DNA from: Burkholderiaceae bacterium
GTDB lineage: Bacteria > Pseudomonadota > Gammaproteobacteria > Burkholderiales > Burkholderiaceae
Assembly (NCBI GenBank): GCA_947448415.1
Contig: CANFMT010000008.1
Coordinates: 30,675 to 94,674, forward strand
Length of the DNA stretch: 64,000 nucleotides
Direction: 5' to 3'
Part shown: one piece after another, positions 50,294-59,661 of the stretch
Position numbering within the stretch: position 1 is the stretch's first letter
Layout of the letters: each line of letters opens with the position of its first letter
Notes under the pieces: model-generated
What the model was told of the DNA's origin: nothing
Seen by the model: the letters and a program-made list of their open reading frames with translations, nothing else
Databases searched by the model: none
Made by a program: the position numbers and the translations under genes

Positions 50294-51253
50294 ATGATTT
50301 TAGCTGTGTCCACTTTTAAAAACCCTTCATCCCCAGCCATCGGCTATCGCGGGCGATTTGCCCCCTCGCCAACCGGGCCACTGCATGCAGGGTCCCTCGT
50401 TGCAGCCCTTGGAAGCTGGTTGGATGCCCGCAAAAATGGGGGTAAATGGCTACTGAGAATCGAGGATTTGGACACCCCACGCTGTATACCTGGGGTAGAT
50501 CATCAAATTCAGACTCAACTGCTTGCCTGCGGCCTTTCTTGGGACGAGAAGATCATTTACCAATCCCAGCGACAGGATGCCTACCAAGGGGCTTTAGAGC
50601 GCTTAAATGAGCATAAATGCCTCTTTCCCTGCGCTTGTTCAAGACAGACTATAGCCAATACCCTAGAGACCCTAGGGATTAGGACTCCACGAAATCAAGA
50701 GATGGTCTATCCGGGCACCTGCCGACCACCTGAATTAAGGTCCTATTCAATTCAGAACCCTACTTACTTAAAGAAGGCTTGGAGACTTGCCCTCCCCGAA
50801 ACTTGTCAAGTTGAATTTAAGGATTTGGCTTTGGGTTCACAGAGTCAAAATCTCAATACAGAAGTAGGAGATTTTGTTCTGCGAAGAAGCGATGGGTTAT
50901 TTACTTATCAATTGGCCGTCGTTGTAGATGATGCCGAACAAGGCATTACCCATATTGTCCGTGGCAAAGATTTACTGAGCAACACTGCAAGACAAATTTA
51001 TCTGCAAGGATTATTGGGGTATCAGCAACCACAGTATTTACATCTACCCTTGGTGCTAGATGAGCATGGTGAAAAACTCAGTAAACAAACTTTGGCAACT
51101 CAAATTAATACTCAAGATGAAAAGCATGCACTTCTTGAGTTGCGCAAAGCGGCAGTATATTTAGGATTGAATAATTTGCCTGATAGCGCCAATACTACGA
51201 TTGCAGAATGGTTGCTTGCAGCCACTCTGGTATGGCGAAGTGAAGTTAGTTAA
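50294..51253 (+). CDS. gluQ: Glutamyl-Q tRNA(Asp) synthetase
   Basis: GluQ attaches glutamate to the queuosine base in tRNA-Asp. It looks like a glutamyl-tRNA synthetase without an anticodon-binding domain: 319 residues, GRFAPSPTGPLHAGSL (HIGH-like), CACSRQTI zinc-site region and EKLSKQ (KMSKS-like). Start choice is uncertain: ATG at 50294, or GTG at 50306, still leaving the conserved YRGRFAPSPTG. QueG, the last step of queuosine synthesis, is encoded 9 kb away. Confidence 0.93.
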   Translation: MILAVSTFKNPSSPAIGYRGRFAPSPTGPLHAGSLVAALGSWLDARKNGGKWLLRIEDLDTPRCIPGVDHQIQTQLLACGLSWDEKIIYQSQRQDAYQGALERLNEHKCLFPCACSRQTIANTLETLGIRTPRNQEMVYPGTCRPPELRSYSIQNPTYLKKAWRLALPETCQVEFKDLALGSQSQNLNTEVGDFVLRRSDGLFTYQLAVVVDDAEQGITHIVRGKDLLSNTARQIYLQGLLGYQQPQYLHLPLVLDEHGEKLSKQTLATQINTQDEKHALLELRKAAVYLGLNNLPDSANTTIAEWLLAATLVWRSEVS

Positions 51254-51254
51254 A

Positions 51255-52679
51255 TTACTTCTTTTTAAATCCGCCAAGTAAAGCGCCCACTGCAGGCTTT
51301 GCAGGGGTAATGCCTACTTTTTTAGTATCCGGCATGGCTGCTTGCTCTGATGATGCCGTTGCAGCGCCTGGCTCATAAGGCATATAGAAAAATGGATCAG
51401 CCATCTTAGCTGGGGCCGCACTAGAGCCGCCAGATGCAGGGCGACTATATGAAGGCGCACCTTCAGGTAGGGGCTTCACGTCTAGCTTACGCTTCATCAA
51501 CTTCTCGATATCGTCGAGCAAACGCTTTTCACTTGGATCTACCAAAGCAATTGCGTCACCCTTACTACCTGCACGACCAGTACGTCCAATGCGGTGAATA
51601 AAATCTTCTGCATTGTATGGAAGTTCATGATTTATCACGCATGGCATATCCGGAATATCCAAACCACGAGCAGCAACATCCGTTGCTACTAAAGCTTCGA
51701 TTGCGCCTGATTTAAACGCATCAAGAGTTAAAGTGCGCTCACCCTGACTCTTGTCACCATGAATCGCACCCGCCTTAATGCCGTCGCGCTCAAGAGCGCG
51801 GGACAACTTTGCACAACCCAAGCGACTATTGGTAAAAATAATGCACTGGCGTGATAAGCCAGCACGCGTGCGGGCTTCAAGCACTTTTACAATCGCCCGC
51901 TGCTTATCCGCAGAGGAAACCATGTGCACTATTTGCTTTACAGTATCTGCTGCAGCGTTTTGACGAGCTACTTCAACAGTCACTGGGGTACGCAGATAAC
52001 TTTGCGCGAGCTTTTTAATTTCTGGTGAGAAAGTTGCAGAGAACAATAAAGTTTGTCTTTGCGCTGGAATCAAATTGATGATGCGTTGCAGATCAGGCAA
52101 GAAGCCCATATCCAGCATGCGATCAGCTTCATCTAACACCAAGATCTCTACCTGAGAAAGGTTGGCAACCTTTGAGCCAATGTGATCAAGTAAGCGCCCA
52201 GGGGTAGCAATGAGAATCTCTACGCCATTACGTAATATAGCTACTTGCTCTTTCATATCCACACCACCGTAAACCACCGCAGCGCGTAAATCAGTATGTT
52301 TTGAATAACTTGCAGCATTCTCAGCAACCTGCACTGCCAGCTCACGAGTTGGAGTAAGAACAAGCGCACGAATTGGGTGACGAGCTGGTGATGCACTATT
52401 GCTAGCGTGACGCAAAATCTTTTGAATGATTGGCAATACAAACGCTGCGGTTTTACCCGTGCCAGTTTGCGCTGCACCCATCAAATCACTTCCCGCCAAT
52501 ACATGCGGAATCGATTGCGCTTGAATTGGAGTCGGAGTGTTATAGCCTTGTTCAGCAACCGCCTTTTGAATCAGCGGGTCTAGACCAAAGTCAGCAAAAG
52601 TGATTGTTGCTGAAGAGGTGGCAGCAACAGATGCGCCAACCTCTGTAGAAGAATTTATTTCAGTAGCAGTATTTGTCAA
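51255..52679 (-). CDS. rhlE: DEAD-box ATP-dependent RNA helicase, RhlE-type
   Basis: The 474-residue protein carries the full helicase set: Q motif (PTPIQAQSIPHVL), AQTGTGKTAAFVLP, PTRELAVQVAE, LVLDEADRMLDMGF, FSATFS and HRIGRTGRAG, then a low-complexity tail. RhlE-type helicases remodel rRNA and work with the degradosome. It abuts the convergent gluQ gene and follows the DUF336 gene by 6 bp on the same strand. Confidence 0.93.
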   Translation of the reverse strand: MTNTATEINSSTEVGASVAATSSATITFADFGLDPLIQKAVAEQGYNTPTPIQAQSIPHVLAGSDLMGAAQTGTGKTAAFVLPIIQKILRHASNSASPARHPIRALVLTPTRELAVQVAENAASYSKHTDLRAAVVYGGVDMKEQVAILRNGVEILIATPGRLLDHIGSKVANLSQVEILVLDEADRMLDMGFLPDLQRIINLIPAQRQTLLFSATFSPEIKKLAQSYLRTPVTVEVARQNAAADTVKQIVHMVSSADKQRAIVKVLEARTRAGLSRQCIIFTNSRLGCAKLSRALERDGIKAGAIHGDKSQGERTLTLDAFKSGAIEALVATDVAARGLDIPDMPCVINHELPYNAEDFIHRIGRTGRAGSKGDAIALVDPSEKRLLDDIEKLMKRKLDVKPLPEGAPSYSRPASGGSSAAPAKMADPFFYMPYEPGAATASSEQAAMPDTKKVGITPAKPAVGALLGGFKKK

Positions 52680-52685
52680 GGTAAC

Positions 52686-53093
52686 TTACAGGATGGCCGC
52701 AATGCCGGCCTTAGCGGTTTCAGCATCCTCGGTCGATTTAACGCCGGAAACGCCGACTGCGCCGATGGTAAACCCGTTTACCTCGATATTGACGCCGCCT
52801 TCCAACATCCCCCCAATATGTGGAGCTGATAAGAAAGAGATACGTCCGTTATTAATAATTTCTTCGTAAACACGACTCTCGCGTTTACCCATGGCAGCGG
52901 TGCGCGCCTTTTCCTGAGCAATATATGCCGATACAGGAGCACAACCATCGCGACGAATTAAACCCAACATATGACCGCCATCATCGCAAACGGCAATAGT
53001 AACTGCCCAGTTATTTGCAGCAGCGTGCTGGTTTGCGGCATCCAAAATCTTTTGGACATCAGCTTGAGTTAAGTAAGGTTTAGTAGCCAACAT
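52686..53093 (-). CDS. HbpS/GlcG-family heme-degrading-type protein (DUF336)
   Basis: The 135-residue protein matches the HbpS/GlcG family (ADVQKILDAANQHA, VAVCDDGGHMLGLIRRDG, VNGFTIGAVGVSG). GlcG-type members accompany glycolate oxidase genes, and some bind heme or cobalamin. No signal peptide is seen, so it is cytoplasmic. It lies 154 bp downstream of the serine-glyoxylate aminotransferase gene, agreeing with a glycolate/glyoxylate theme. Function unproven. Confidence 0.88.
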   Translation of the reverse strand: MLATKPYLTQADVQKILDAANQHAAANNWAVTIAVCDDGGHMLGLIRRDGCAPVSAYIAQEKARTAAMGKRESRVYEEIINNGRISFLSAPHIGGMLEGGVNIEVNGFTIGAVGVSGVKSTEDAETAKAGIAAIL

Positions 53094-53162
53094 GTTTAAT
53101 CTTTCCGTCTCGAATATGGTGTATTTGTTTCATGCACTTCTATATAAGTACTTGAATTATAA

Positions 53163-53203
53163 GGGGTGTAGCGTAGTTATTCATACAGAACCAAGTACAC
53201 CCC
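53163..53203 (-). terminator. Long-loop stem between aminotransferase and DUF336 genes
   Basis: GGGGTGTA and TACACCCC form a perfect 8-bp inverted repeat around a 25-nt loop, about 45 nt downstream of the aminotransferase stop. On the minus strand the second arm is followed by TTATAATT. It could be an intrinsic terminator or an operator pair for the DUF336-rhlE unit. Confidence 0.4.
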
Positions 53204-53247
53204 GCTAAATGCACTGCTAAGTTACCCTGAGTTACGCTAAGTGCTTC

Positions 53248-54432
53248 TTATTTAAGGAACTCTTGGGCTGCCACTACCCCGCTTGCCTTGGGTTTATAGC
53301 CCATGGAACCTAAACTCATCTCCACCCCGCTGATTGCAGCCATCAAGCTAAGCTCATTGCAGTCACCCAAATGCCCAATGCGAAATGCTTTACCTTTGAG
53401 CTTGCCTAAGCCAACACCTAAAGAGAGATTAAATTTCTCTAAAGCATTTTTGCGCAACACATCAGCATCCATGCCTTCAGGTGTGGCAATACAAGTCAAC
53501 ACTGGTGAATAACACTCTTGGTCTTGGCATTGATTCTCCAGTCCCCACGCATTGACAGCCTCACGACAAGCAGCAGCCAAACGTTGATGACGCGCAAAAA
53601 CATTATCCAAACCTTCAGCCATGATCATATCCATTGCCTCATGCAAACCATACAGTAGATTGGTACTTGGTGTAGTTGGCCAGTAACCCGTTTTATTGGA
53701 TTCCAAAATTTCATCCCAGGCTAAATAAGACTTCGGGAATTTACTGCGCTTACTTGCTTCAATGGCACGAGGTGACAAAGCATTAAAGCCGATACCTGGT
53801 GGCAACATCAATCCTTTTTGCGATCCAGAAATAGTAACGTCCGCACCCCACCGATCATGTTCATAGTCTACTGATCCGATGCCAGATACACTGTCCACGA
53901 GTAATAGGGCTGGGTGTTTGAGCGAATCAATTGCTTTGCGTACTGCAGCGATATCAGAGGTTACGCCTGAGGAGGTTTCGTTATGAACTACGCAAACTGC
54001 TTTAATTTCATGTTGCGTATCTTTACGTAAACGCTCTTCAATGACAGAGGCATCTACACCCCAACGCCAAGTATCTTGTCCAACCTTGCCAACAACCTCA
54101 ACATCCAAACCAAGACGTTGTGCAAGTCCACGCCATAAGTTTGCAAACTGACCAGTTTCATAGAACAAGACTTTGTCGCCAGGGTTGAGAACGTTAACTA
54201 ATGCGCCTTCCCAAGAGCCAGTTCCAGATCCGGAATAAATGATGACGGGTTGCTCAGTTTTAAAAATCTTTTTAATTCCATCCAATACTTTTAGACCGAA
54301 AGCGCCAAACTCTGGACCTCGATGATCAATGGTTTGATAGCTAATGGCACGTAGAACGCGTGGAGGCACAGGACTTGGGCCGGGAATGTGCAAAAAATGG
54401 CGTCCTGATGCGTGGTTATCAAGTTTCAACAT
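53248..54432 (-). CDS. Serine-glyoxylate aminotransferase
   Basis: This class V PLP enzyme (AGXT/SgaA type) transfers the amino group of serine or alanine to glyoxylate. From the ATG at 54432 (MLKLDNHASGRHFLHIPGP) it has 394 residues. It shows IPGPSPVPPRVL, YSGSGTGSWEGALVN, LLVDSVSGIGS and the PLP lysine in SGSQKGLMLPPG. It is divergent from a GntR regulator gene; palindromic sites in the shared promoter suggest control by it. Confidence 0.92.
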   Translation of the reverse strand: MLKLDNHASGRHFLHIPGPSPVPPRVLRAISYQTIDHRGPEFGAFGLKVLDGIKKIFKTEQPVIIYSGSGTGSWEGALVNVLNPGDKVLFYETGQFANLWRGLAQRLGLDVEVVGKVGQDTWRWGVDASVIEERLRKDTQHEIKAVCVVHNETSSGVTSDIAAVRKAIDSLKHPALLLVDSVSGIGSVDYEHDRWGADVTISGSQKGLMLPPGIGFNALSPRAIEASKRSKFPKSYLAWDEILESNKTGYWPTTPSTNLLYGLHEAMDMIMAEGLDNVFARHQRLAAACREAVNAWGLENQCQDQECYSPVLTCIATPEGMDADVLRKNALEKFNLSLGVGLGKLKGKAFRIGHLGDCNELSLMAAISGVEMSLGSMGYKPKASGVVAAQEFLK

Positions 54433-54480
54433 ACTTTGTCTCACTTTTGGTGTGTTTATGGGTGCTTATTGCTGGCATCA

Positions 54481-54520
54481 GTGTATGCCAATTTTTGAAA
54501 ATTTTCCATTTTGCATACAA
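54481..54520. promoter_or_regulatory. Two GntR-type half-palindromic sites near the aminotransferase start
   Basis: TTGCATACAA at 54511-54520 and, on the minus strand, TGGCATACAC at 54490-54481 resemble the perfect TTGTATACAA site 90 bp away. They lie about 50-90 bp upstream of the aminotransferase start codon, where an FCD-GntR repressor would act. Confidence 0.5.
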
Positions 54521-54602
54521 TTTATTTAAAATAAGCATCAAATAAAGCTTAATTAAAGCGTTTAAAGCCTATATTTATGCTTTATGATCGATTAATCCTA
54601 TT

Positions 54603-54614
54603 TTTGTATACAAA
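54603..54614. promoter_or_regulatory. Perfect GntR-type operator TTTGTATACAAA
   Basis: This 12-bp perfect palindrome has the TTGTATACAA core known for FadR-subfamily GntR regulators. It lies 24 bp before the ATG of the GntR gene, suggesting autorepression. Confidence 0.65.
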
Positions 54615-54637
54615 TTTAAAGCCAAAGGGGTTTCTTT

Positions 54638-55342
54638 ATGACGGTCATAGAACAGCCCAATTCACAAAGTTTGCATGAAGCGACTTTTGAAAAATTACGC
54701 TCCCTCTTGGTGGAAGGCAAGATTCCTCCTGGAAGCAAACTCAATGAGCGCGAATTAGCTGAGAGCTTGAATGTCTCTCGCACCCCTATTCGGGAGGCGA
54801 TTCGTCGCTTAGCTGCAGATGGCTTAGTTGAACTGATTACCAATCGCGGCGCCATCGCCGTGCAACTGAGTCTTGAAGATGTCATTCACACCTTTGATGT
54901 GATTGCTGATCTAGAAGGCTTCTCTGGTGAATTGGCCGCCAACAATATCAGTGATGCCACGCTCTCTGAATTAGAAGCGCTTCAATATGAAATGATGGCT
55001 TCGTATGCGCGTCGTGATTTATCTAATTACTACAAACTCAATTTACGCATTCATCATCTGATTAATCAGGCAGCCAATAATCCCGTGCTCTCCAAACTAT
55101 TCACTCAGGTCAATGCAAGAATAGAAGCGCTGCGCTTTCGCTCTAACCAAGATGGCGTCAAATGGGAAAAGGCTGTTGAGGAGCACCAAGAGATGCTCGA
55201 CGCCCTCAAGGCCAGAGACCCTGTGCGTATGAGAAAGATCATGATTCAGCATGTTATGAATAAAAGAGATGTTGTTGTGCAATTACTCAAATCAGAAGCG
55301 ACAACATCTACGGCCAAGGATATGGAGATTGTTAAGTCATGA
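54638..55342 (+). CDS. GntR-family regulator (FCD/FadR subfamily)
   Basis: The 234-residue protein has an N-terminal winged helix (LRSLLVEGKIPPGSKLNERELAE, VSRTPIREAIRRLAADGLV, both in part) and a C-terminal all-helical FCD effector domain (about 85-220), with histidines that could hold a metal-bound carboxylate ligand. It is divergent from the aminotransferase gene and overlaps the FAD/Fe-S oxidase gene by 4 bp. Likely ligands are 2-hydroxy acids or glyoxylate (inference). Confidence 0.9.
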   Translation: MTVIEQPNSQSLHEATFEKLRSLLVEGKIPPGSKLNERELAESLNVSRTPIREAIRRLAADGLVELITNRGAIAVQLSLEDVIHTFDVIADLEGFSGELAANNISDATLSELEALQYEMMASYARRDLSNYYKLNLRIHHLINQAANNPVLSKLFTQVNARIEALRFRSNQDGVKWEKAVEEHQEMLDALKARDPVRMRKIMIQHVMNKRDVVVQLLKSEATTSTAKDMEIVKS

Positions 55343-58300
55343 ATAAACCACTAGACCTCAAAGAACTGATGGTAGATCAAGCTGAGCTAGCCAAACGCTT
55401 GCGTCAAGAGACTTCTGGCGAAGTAATGACGGATAGCGCTAGTCGCGGACGTTACGCCACCGATGCCTCCATTTATCAAGCCATGCCTGTTGCAGTGTTT
55501 GTACCCAAGACTACGCAAGATATCTCTAGCGCAATACAGATTGCAGCAGAACTTGGGGTACCAGTATTGCCTCGTGGCGGCGGCACTAGTCAGTGTGGTC
55601 AAACTACTGGCGCAGCACTAGTTATTGATAACACCAAATACTTCAGAAATGTTTTAGAACTGAATGTCGATAAAGGCTATGTTGAAGTTGAACCTGGAAT
55701 TGTGCTTGATCATTTAAATAGTTCCTTAAAGCAGTATGGTGTTTGGTATCCAGTGGATGTTTCCACCTCTGGGCAAGCAACCATCGGCGGCATGGCTGGC
55801 AATAACTCTTGTGGAAGTCGCTCCATTGCGTACGGCAACATGGTGCACAACGTATTGGGCATCGATGCATGGTTAGCCAGCGGTCAAGTAGCGCAGTTTG
55901 GCAATTACGCCAATAGCTCAGGCGCTGCAAAGCAATTGGGTGACTTTGTAAAAGACCTGGCCTACACCCTGCAACCAGAGATTGAAGCCCACTTTCCGAA
56001 GGTGCTCAGACGGGTTGCTGGTTATAACCTCGATATTTTTCATCCTCAAAGTGAATTGCCCTACACCCAAGATGGCAGCGTTAACCTGTCTCACCTTTTA
56101 GTAGGCAGCGAAGGAACACTCGCATACTTCAAATCACTAAAGCTAAAGCTTTCACCATTACCTGAACATAAAGTGCTGGGCATTGTGAATTTTGCTAGCT
56201 TCTATAAGGCAATGGATAGCGCTCAGCATATTGTCAAATTGGGTCCAACAGCTGTAGAACTAGTTGATCGCACCATGATCGATTTAGCGCGCACTAATCC
56301 AAGCTTTAAGAAAACCATTGAGACCGCCCTGATTGATCACACGGCACAGACTCCTGAAGCAATCCTCTTGGTAGAGTTTTCCGGGGAAGCTCACTCACTC
56401 TTATTGGAAAAACTCAAAGCCTTACAAGAGTTAATGAGTGATCTCGGTATACCGGGCTCTGTAGTGCCCATGCCGGATAGTAGCTCTCAAAAAAATCTAT
56501 GGGAAGTTCGTAAAGCAGGACTGAACATCATGATGAGCCTTAAGGGTGATGGCAAACCAGTGAGCTTTATTGAAGACTGCGCCGTTCCTTTAGAAAGTTT
56601 GGCTGACTACACCCAAGCATTGACTGAGGTCTTCTCTAAATATAGTTCACGAGGTACTTGGTATGCCCATGCTTCTGTAGGCACATTACATGTACGCCCT
56701 ATTTTGGATATGCGCAGAGATGGCGCCCAGAAAATGCGTGCCGTTGCCGAAGAAGCTTCTGCATTAGTGCGCAAATACAAAGGTGCCTATAGCGGTGAGC
56801 ACGGCGATGGACTTAGCCGAGGTGAATGGATCTCCTGGCAATTTGGCCCCAAGATCACAGAGGCTCTCGCAGAAATTAAGTATGCATTTGATCCAAAGGG
56901 ATTGTTTAATCCCGGCAAGATCATCAACACTCCGAAGATGGATGACTCCACCAATTTTAGATTTCCACCAAGCTACAAAGTCATCCCCCTGCAACCAGCC
57001 CTTGATTGGTCAGCTTGGAATGTGCAAAACAACCCCGTTACTGAAGAAACTTCTGCGCCAGGCACTGGTGGTGATCCAGCAATGGGCTTAGCCAAAGCGG
57101 TTGAGATGTGCAATAACAATGGTCACTGTCGTAAGTTTGATGCAGAAGTAATGTGCCCAAGTTATCGCGTCACTCGCGATGAGAAACATCTCACCCGCGG
57201 GAGAGCCAACACTCTACGCCTAGCCTTATCTAATCAACTAGATCTCAAGAGTGGGACATCAACAGATTCTTCTCCATTAGCAAGTGATGCCATAAAAGAA
57301 GTCATGGAGCTTTGCGTGAGCTGCAAGGCTTGTCGTCGCGAATGTCCTACTGGCGTAGATATGGCAAAGATGAAGATTGAGTTTTTATCTGCCTACAAGA
57401 AACGTGTTGGGCACTCACTACGTGATTTAGCCGTGGCTTATCTACCCAAATATGCCGGTACGATTAGCAGCATTCCATTCTTGCCTGCAATTTTGAACTT
57501 GCGTAACCGCATTGCGCCCATCGCTAAGCTACAAGAGTGGATCATGGGTATCTCTGCGCAAAGAAGCTTACCAATTTGGAAAAGCAATACTTTCTGGAAT
57601 CAATCTGCAGCGAACGCTTATCAGTTCACACCAGAGCAGTTAGCGACAGACCCTAGTGGCAAAGGAGTGGTGCTGTTGGCCGATACCTTTAATGCTTACT
57701 TTGAAGATGAGAACCTGATTGCAGCCTTAAAAGTTCTTAAGGCTGCCGGCTACCGTGTTCATATCCCACATAAGAGTCAGAACAAGACTGACCATCAAAA
57801 CCAAGACAATACCTGCTCTAAAGAGTTTTGCTGCGGCAGAACTTACTTAGCAGTAGGCATGGTAGATAAAGCTAAATCTACCCTAGGTGAATTGGTTGAT
57901 CATCTTGCGCCCTATGCTCAAAGAAATATTCCGATTATTGGCCTGGAACCCTCTTGCTTATTCACCTTGAGGGATGAGGCACTAGTGATGGGCTTTGGAG
58001 AACGTGCTGTCAGAGTATCTCAGCAGGCCCAGCTCCTAGAAGAATTCTTAGCAAGTGAGGCGAAAGCTGGGAAGTTAAATCTGAAACTGAAGTCATCCGA
58101 TAAGCCGGTACTATTTCATGGGCATTGTCATCAGAAGTCATTTGACGCGGTAACTCCCGCAATGGAATTACTCAAACTCATTCCTAATGCCAAGCCCAAG
58201 CTCATTGAATCTTCTTGCTGCGGTATGGCTGGTAGCTTTGGGTATGAAGCAGAGCATATTGAGGTTTCTAAACAGATGGCTGAAGCAAGCCTATTGCCCA

Positions 58301-58422
58301 GTATTCGTAAATCGCCGGATAGCTGGGTGGTGGCTGACGGTACAAGTTGCCGTCATCAGATTGCCGATGGCACACAAAGAGAGGCTGTACATATCGCCAG
58401 AATTTTGGCTGCACACCTATAA
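55339..58422 (+). CDS. YdiJ-like FAD/Fe-S D-2-hydroxyacid dehydrogenase (fused GlcD and GlpC-type)
   Basis: The 1027-residue protein joins a VAO-type FAD domain (about 45-260, PVLPRGGGTSQCGQTTGAAL), an FAD-oxidase C-terminal domain (about 290-535), a ferredoxin-type region and a CCG-domain region. The ferredoxin-type cysteines are near 590 (CNNNGHC) and 659 (CVSCKACRRECP). The CCG motifs are near 830 (FCCGR) and 958 (SSCCGMAG). This layout matches E. coli YdiJ (about 1018 residues), a D-2-hydroxyglutarate dehydrogenase. Electrons would pass to quinone through the Fe-S centres. Cotranscription with gntR and the adjacent aminotransferase suggests 2-hydroxyacid/glyoxylate use; the substrate is open. 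Confidence 0.88.
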   Translation: MNKPLDLKELMVDQAELAKRLRQETSGEVMTDSASRGRYATDASIYQAMPVAVFVPKTTQDISSAIQIAAELGVPVLPRGGGTSQCGQTTGAALVIDNTKYFRNVLELNVDKGYVEVEPGIVLDHLNSSLKQYGVWYPVDVSTSGQATIGGMAGNNSCGSRSIAYGNMVHNVLGIDAWLASGQVAQFGNYANSSGAAKQLGDFVKDLAYTLQPEIEAHFPKVLRRVAGYNLDIFHPQSELPYTQDGSVNLSHLLVGSEGTLAYFKSLKLKLSPLPEHKVLGIVNFASFYKAMDSAQHIVKLGPTAVELVDRTMIDLARTNPSFKKTIETALIDHTAQTPEAILLVEFSGEAHSLLLEKLKALQELMSDLGIPGSVVPMPDSSSQKNLWEVRKAGLNIMMSLKGDGKPVSFIEDCAVPLESLADYTQALTEVFSKYSSRGTWYAHASVGTLHVRPILDMRRDGAQKMRAVAEEASALVRKYKGAYSGEHGDGLSRGEWISWQFGPKITEALAEIKYAFDPKGLFNPGKIINTPKMDDSTNFRFPPSYKVIPLQPALDWSAWNVQNNPVTEETSAPGTGGDPAMGLAKAVEMCNNNGHCRKFDAEVMCPSYRVTRDEKHLTRGRANTLRLALSNQLDLKSGTSTDSSPLASDAIKEVMELCVSCKACRRECPTGVDMAKMKIEFLSAYKKRVGHSLRDLAVAYLPKYAGTISSIPFLPAILNLRNRIAPIAKLQEWIMGISAQRSLPIWKSNTFWNQSAANAYQFTPEQLATDPSGKGVVLLADTFNAYFEDENLIAALKVLKAAGYRVHIPHKSQNKTDHQNQDNTCSKEFCCGRTYLAVGMVDKAKSTLGELVDHLAPYAQRNIPIIGLEPSCLFTLRDEALVMGFGERAVRVSQQAQLLEEFLASEAKAGKLNLKLKSSDKPVLFHGHCHQKSFDAVTPAMELLKLIPNAKPKLIESSCCGMAGSFGYEAEHIEVSKQMAEASLLPSIRKSPDSWVVADGTSCRHQIADGTQREAVHIARILAAHL

Positions 58423-58468
58423 CAACAAGAAAGTATTCATTCGAATGTAGTTGTGGTGATTTCGTAAA

Positions 58469-58840
58469 TTAACGAATAACGCCATAACCCACCATGAGCA
58501 AGGTTCCAGTCAATAGAGCTGGAACCAGGCGACGAGTAGGCTTGGATACCATCACACCAATGGCTAATGCGCAGATCAAAATTCGAATCCACAAAGGAAC
58601 TGTTGCCATCAGCCCCAATGGCATTAAGATCAAGCGCACAGTTAATGCGGCAACCATTGCATAAGTGACTGCGGCAAGCCATCGAAAGATTTCGCTATCT
58701 TGATTAATGCTTTGCGAAAGAAATACGCCAATCGCACGACAAAAATAGGTGCCAAGACAGGCGCCAACCAAAGCAATCCATAAACCCCAACCTGATAGTG
58801 CACTATTCATGAGATTCATTGCATCCATAGCACTACTCAT
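58469..58840 (-). CDS. azlD: AzlD-type branched-chain amino acid transport subunit
   Basis: The 123-residue hydrophobic protein has about four membrane segments (WGLWIALVGACLGTYFCRA, VTYAMVAALTVRLIL) and belongs to the small subunit of the AzlCD branched-chain amino acid exporter family. It overlaps azlC by 4 bp. Substrate is inferred from the family only. Confidence 0.85.
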   Translation of the reverse strand: MSSAMDAMNLMNSALSGWGLWIALVGACLGTYFCRAIGVFLSQSINQDSEIFRWLAAVTYAMVAALTVRLILMPLGLMATVPLWIRILICALAIGVMVSKPTRRLVPALLTGTLLMVGYGVIR

Positions 58841-59622
58841 CCAATCGCCCCAGCTTTTTTACGTAGGAATTTACGATCTATAAAGTAAGCCAAGGTTCCG
58901 GCAAAAAGACCTGCTGTTAATAAGCTAGTGTCACGATCTAAGATAAAGAAAATCGGACCAAAGATGCAGCCAAATATTAGTGCGAGGCGATTAATCCAGG
59001 GCTTTACTTCTGTAAAAGTTAGCAAGAAGAACAAAGGATTAATAAATACGAGGCCCAGAGTGACAGCTGGAGGCACCATGCCTGCCAAGTAGAAACCTAA
59101 AATAGTTCCAGGAACAGAAATCAACCAACATAACAACCCCAAGCCTACAAAATAGCTCAAGCGATGTCGCATCTCAATCGAGCGAAACTCGCGCATCGAA
59201 ATTGCCCAAGCAGTCATCGCCAAAAGATGAACTGAGGCATACAAACTACGATTACGATCTTTTTGGTGAAACTGCGGAAAGAGTGTCACCGTCATGGTGA
59301 TAAAACGCGTAGAGGTTAAAGTGACTGCTAGAGCGATCGCTAAAAATGAAGATCCGGTAATCACCATTTCTAATAAGACGACCTGCCCAGGCAAAGCAAA
59401 CATAAAGAATGAAGTGAAGGTGGTAAACCAAACATCCAGACCATTGGTCTTGCCCATCGCCCCAAAACCAACCATGCCAGCAAACAGAACCATTGCTGGG
59501 GCTCCAGCCGCATCCTTCATTCCGGACCAGAAAGCATCTCTGCGATTTTGAAAACGCTCAGCCGCAGGTTCTTCTAGTGCAATTTCACTAGGATCAATAT
59601 AAGGCTGGTCTGCGGATGACAT
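58837..59622 (-). CDS. azlC: AzlC-type branched-chain amino acid permease
   Basis: The 261-residue inner-membrane protein has the AzlC family layout (FWSGMKDAAGAPAMVLFAG, FALPGQVVLLEM) with about seven membrane segments. With AzlD it exports branched-chain amino acids or analogues. The two genes form a simple operon. Confidence 0.88.
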   Translation of the reverse strand: MSSADQPYIDPSEIALEEPAAERFQNRRDAFWSGMKDAAGAPAMVLFAGMVGFGAMGKTNGLDVWFTTFTSFFMFALPGQVVLLEMVITGSSFLAIALAVTLTSTRFITMTVTLFPQFHQKDRNRSLYASVHLLAMTAWAISMREFRSIEMRHRLSYFVGLGLLCWLISVPGTILGFYLAGMVPPAVTLGLVFINPLFFLLTFTEVKPWINRLALIFGCIFGPIFFILDRDTSLLTAGLFAGTLAYFIDRKFLRKKAGAIG

Positions 59623-59661
59623 GAGTGGATTGTAAAAGCTTGTGGGGATTTATGCTCAAAA

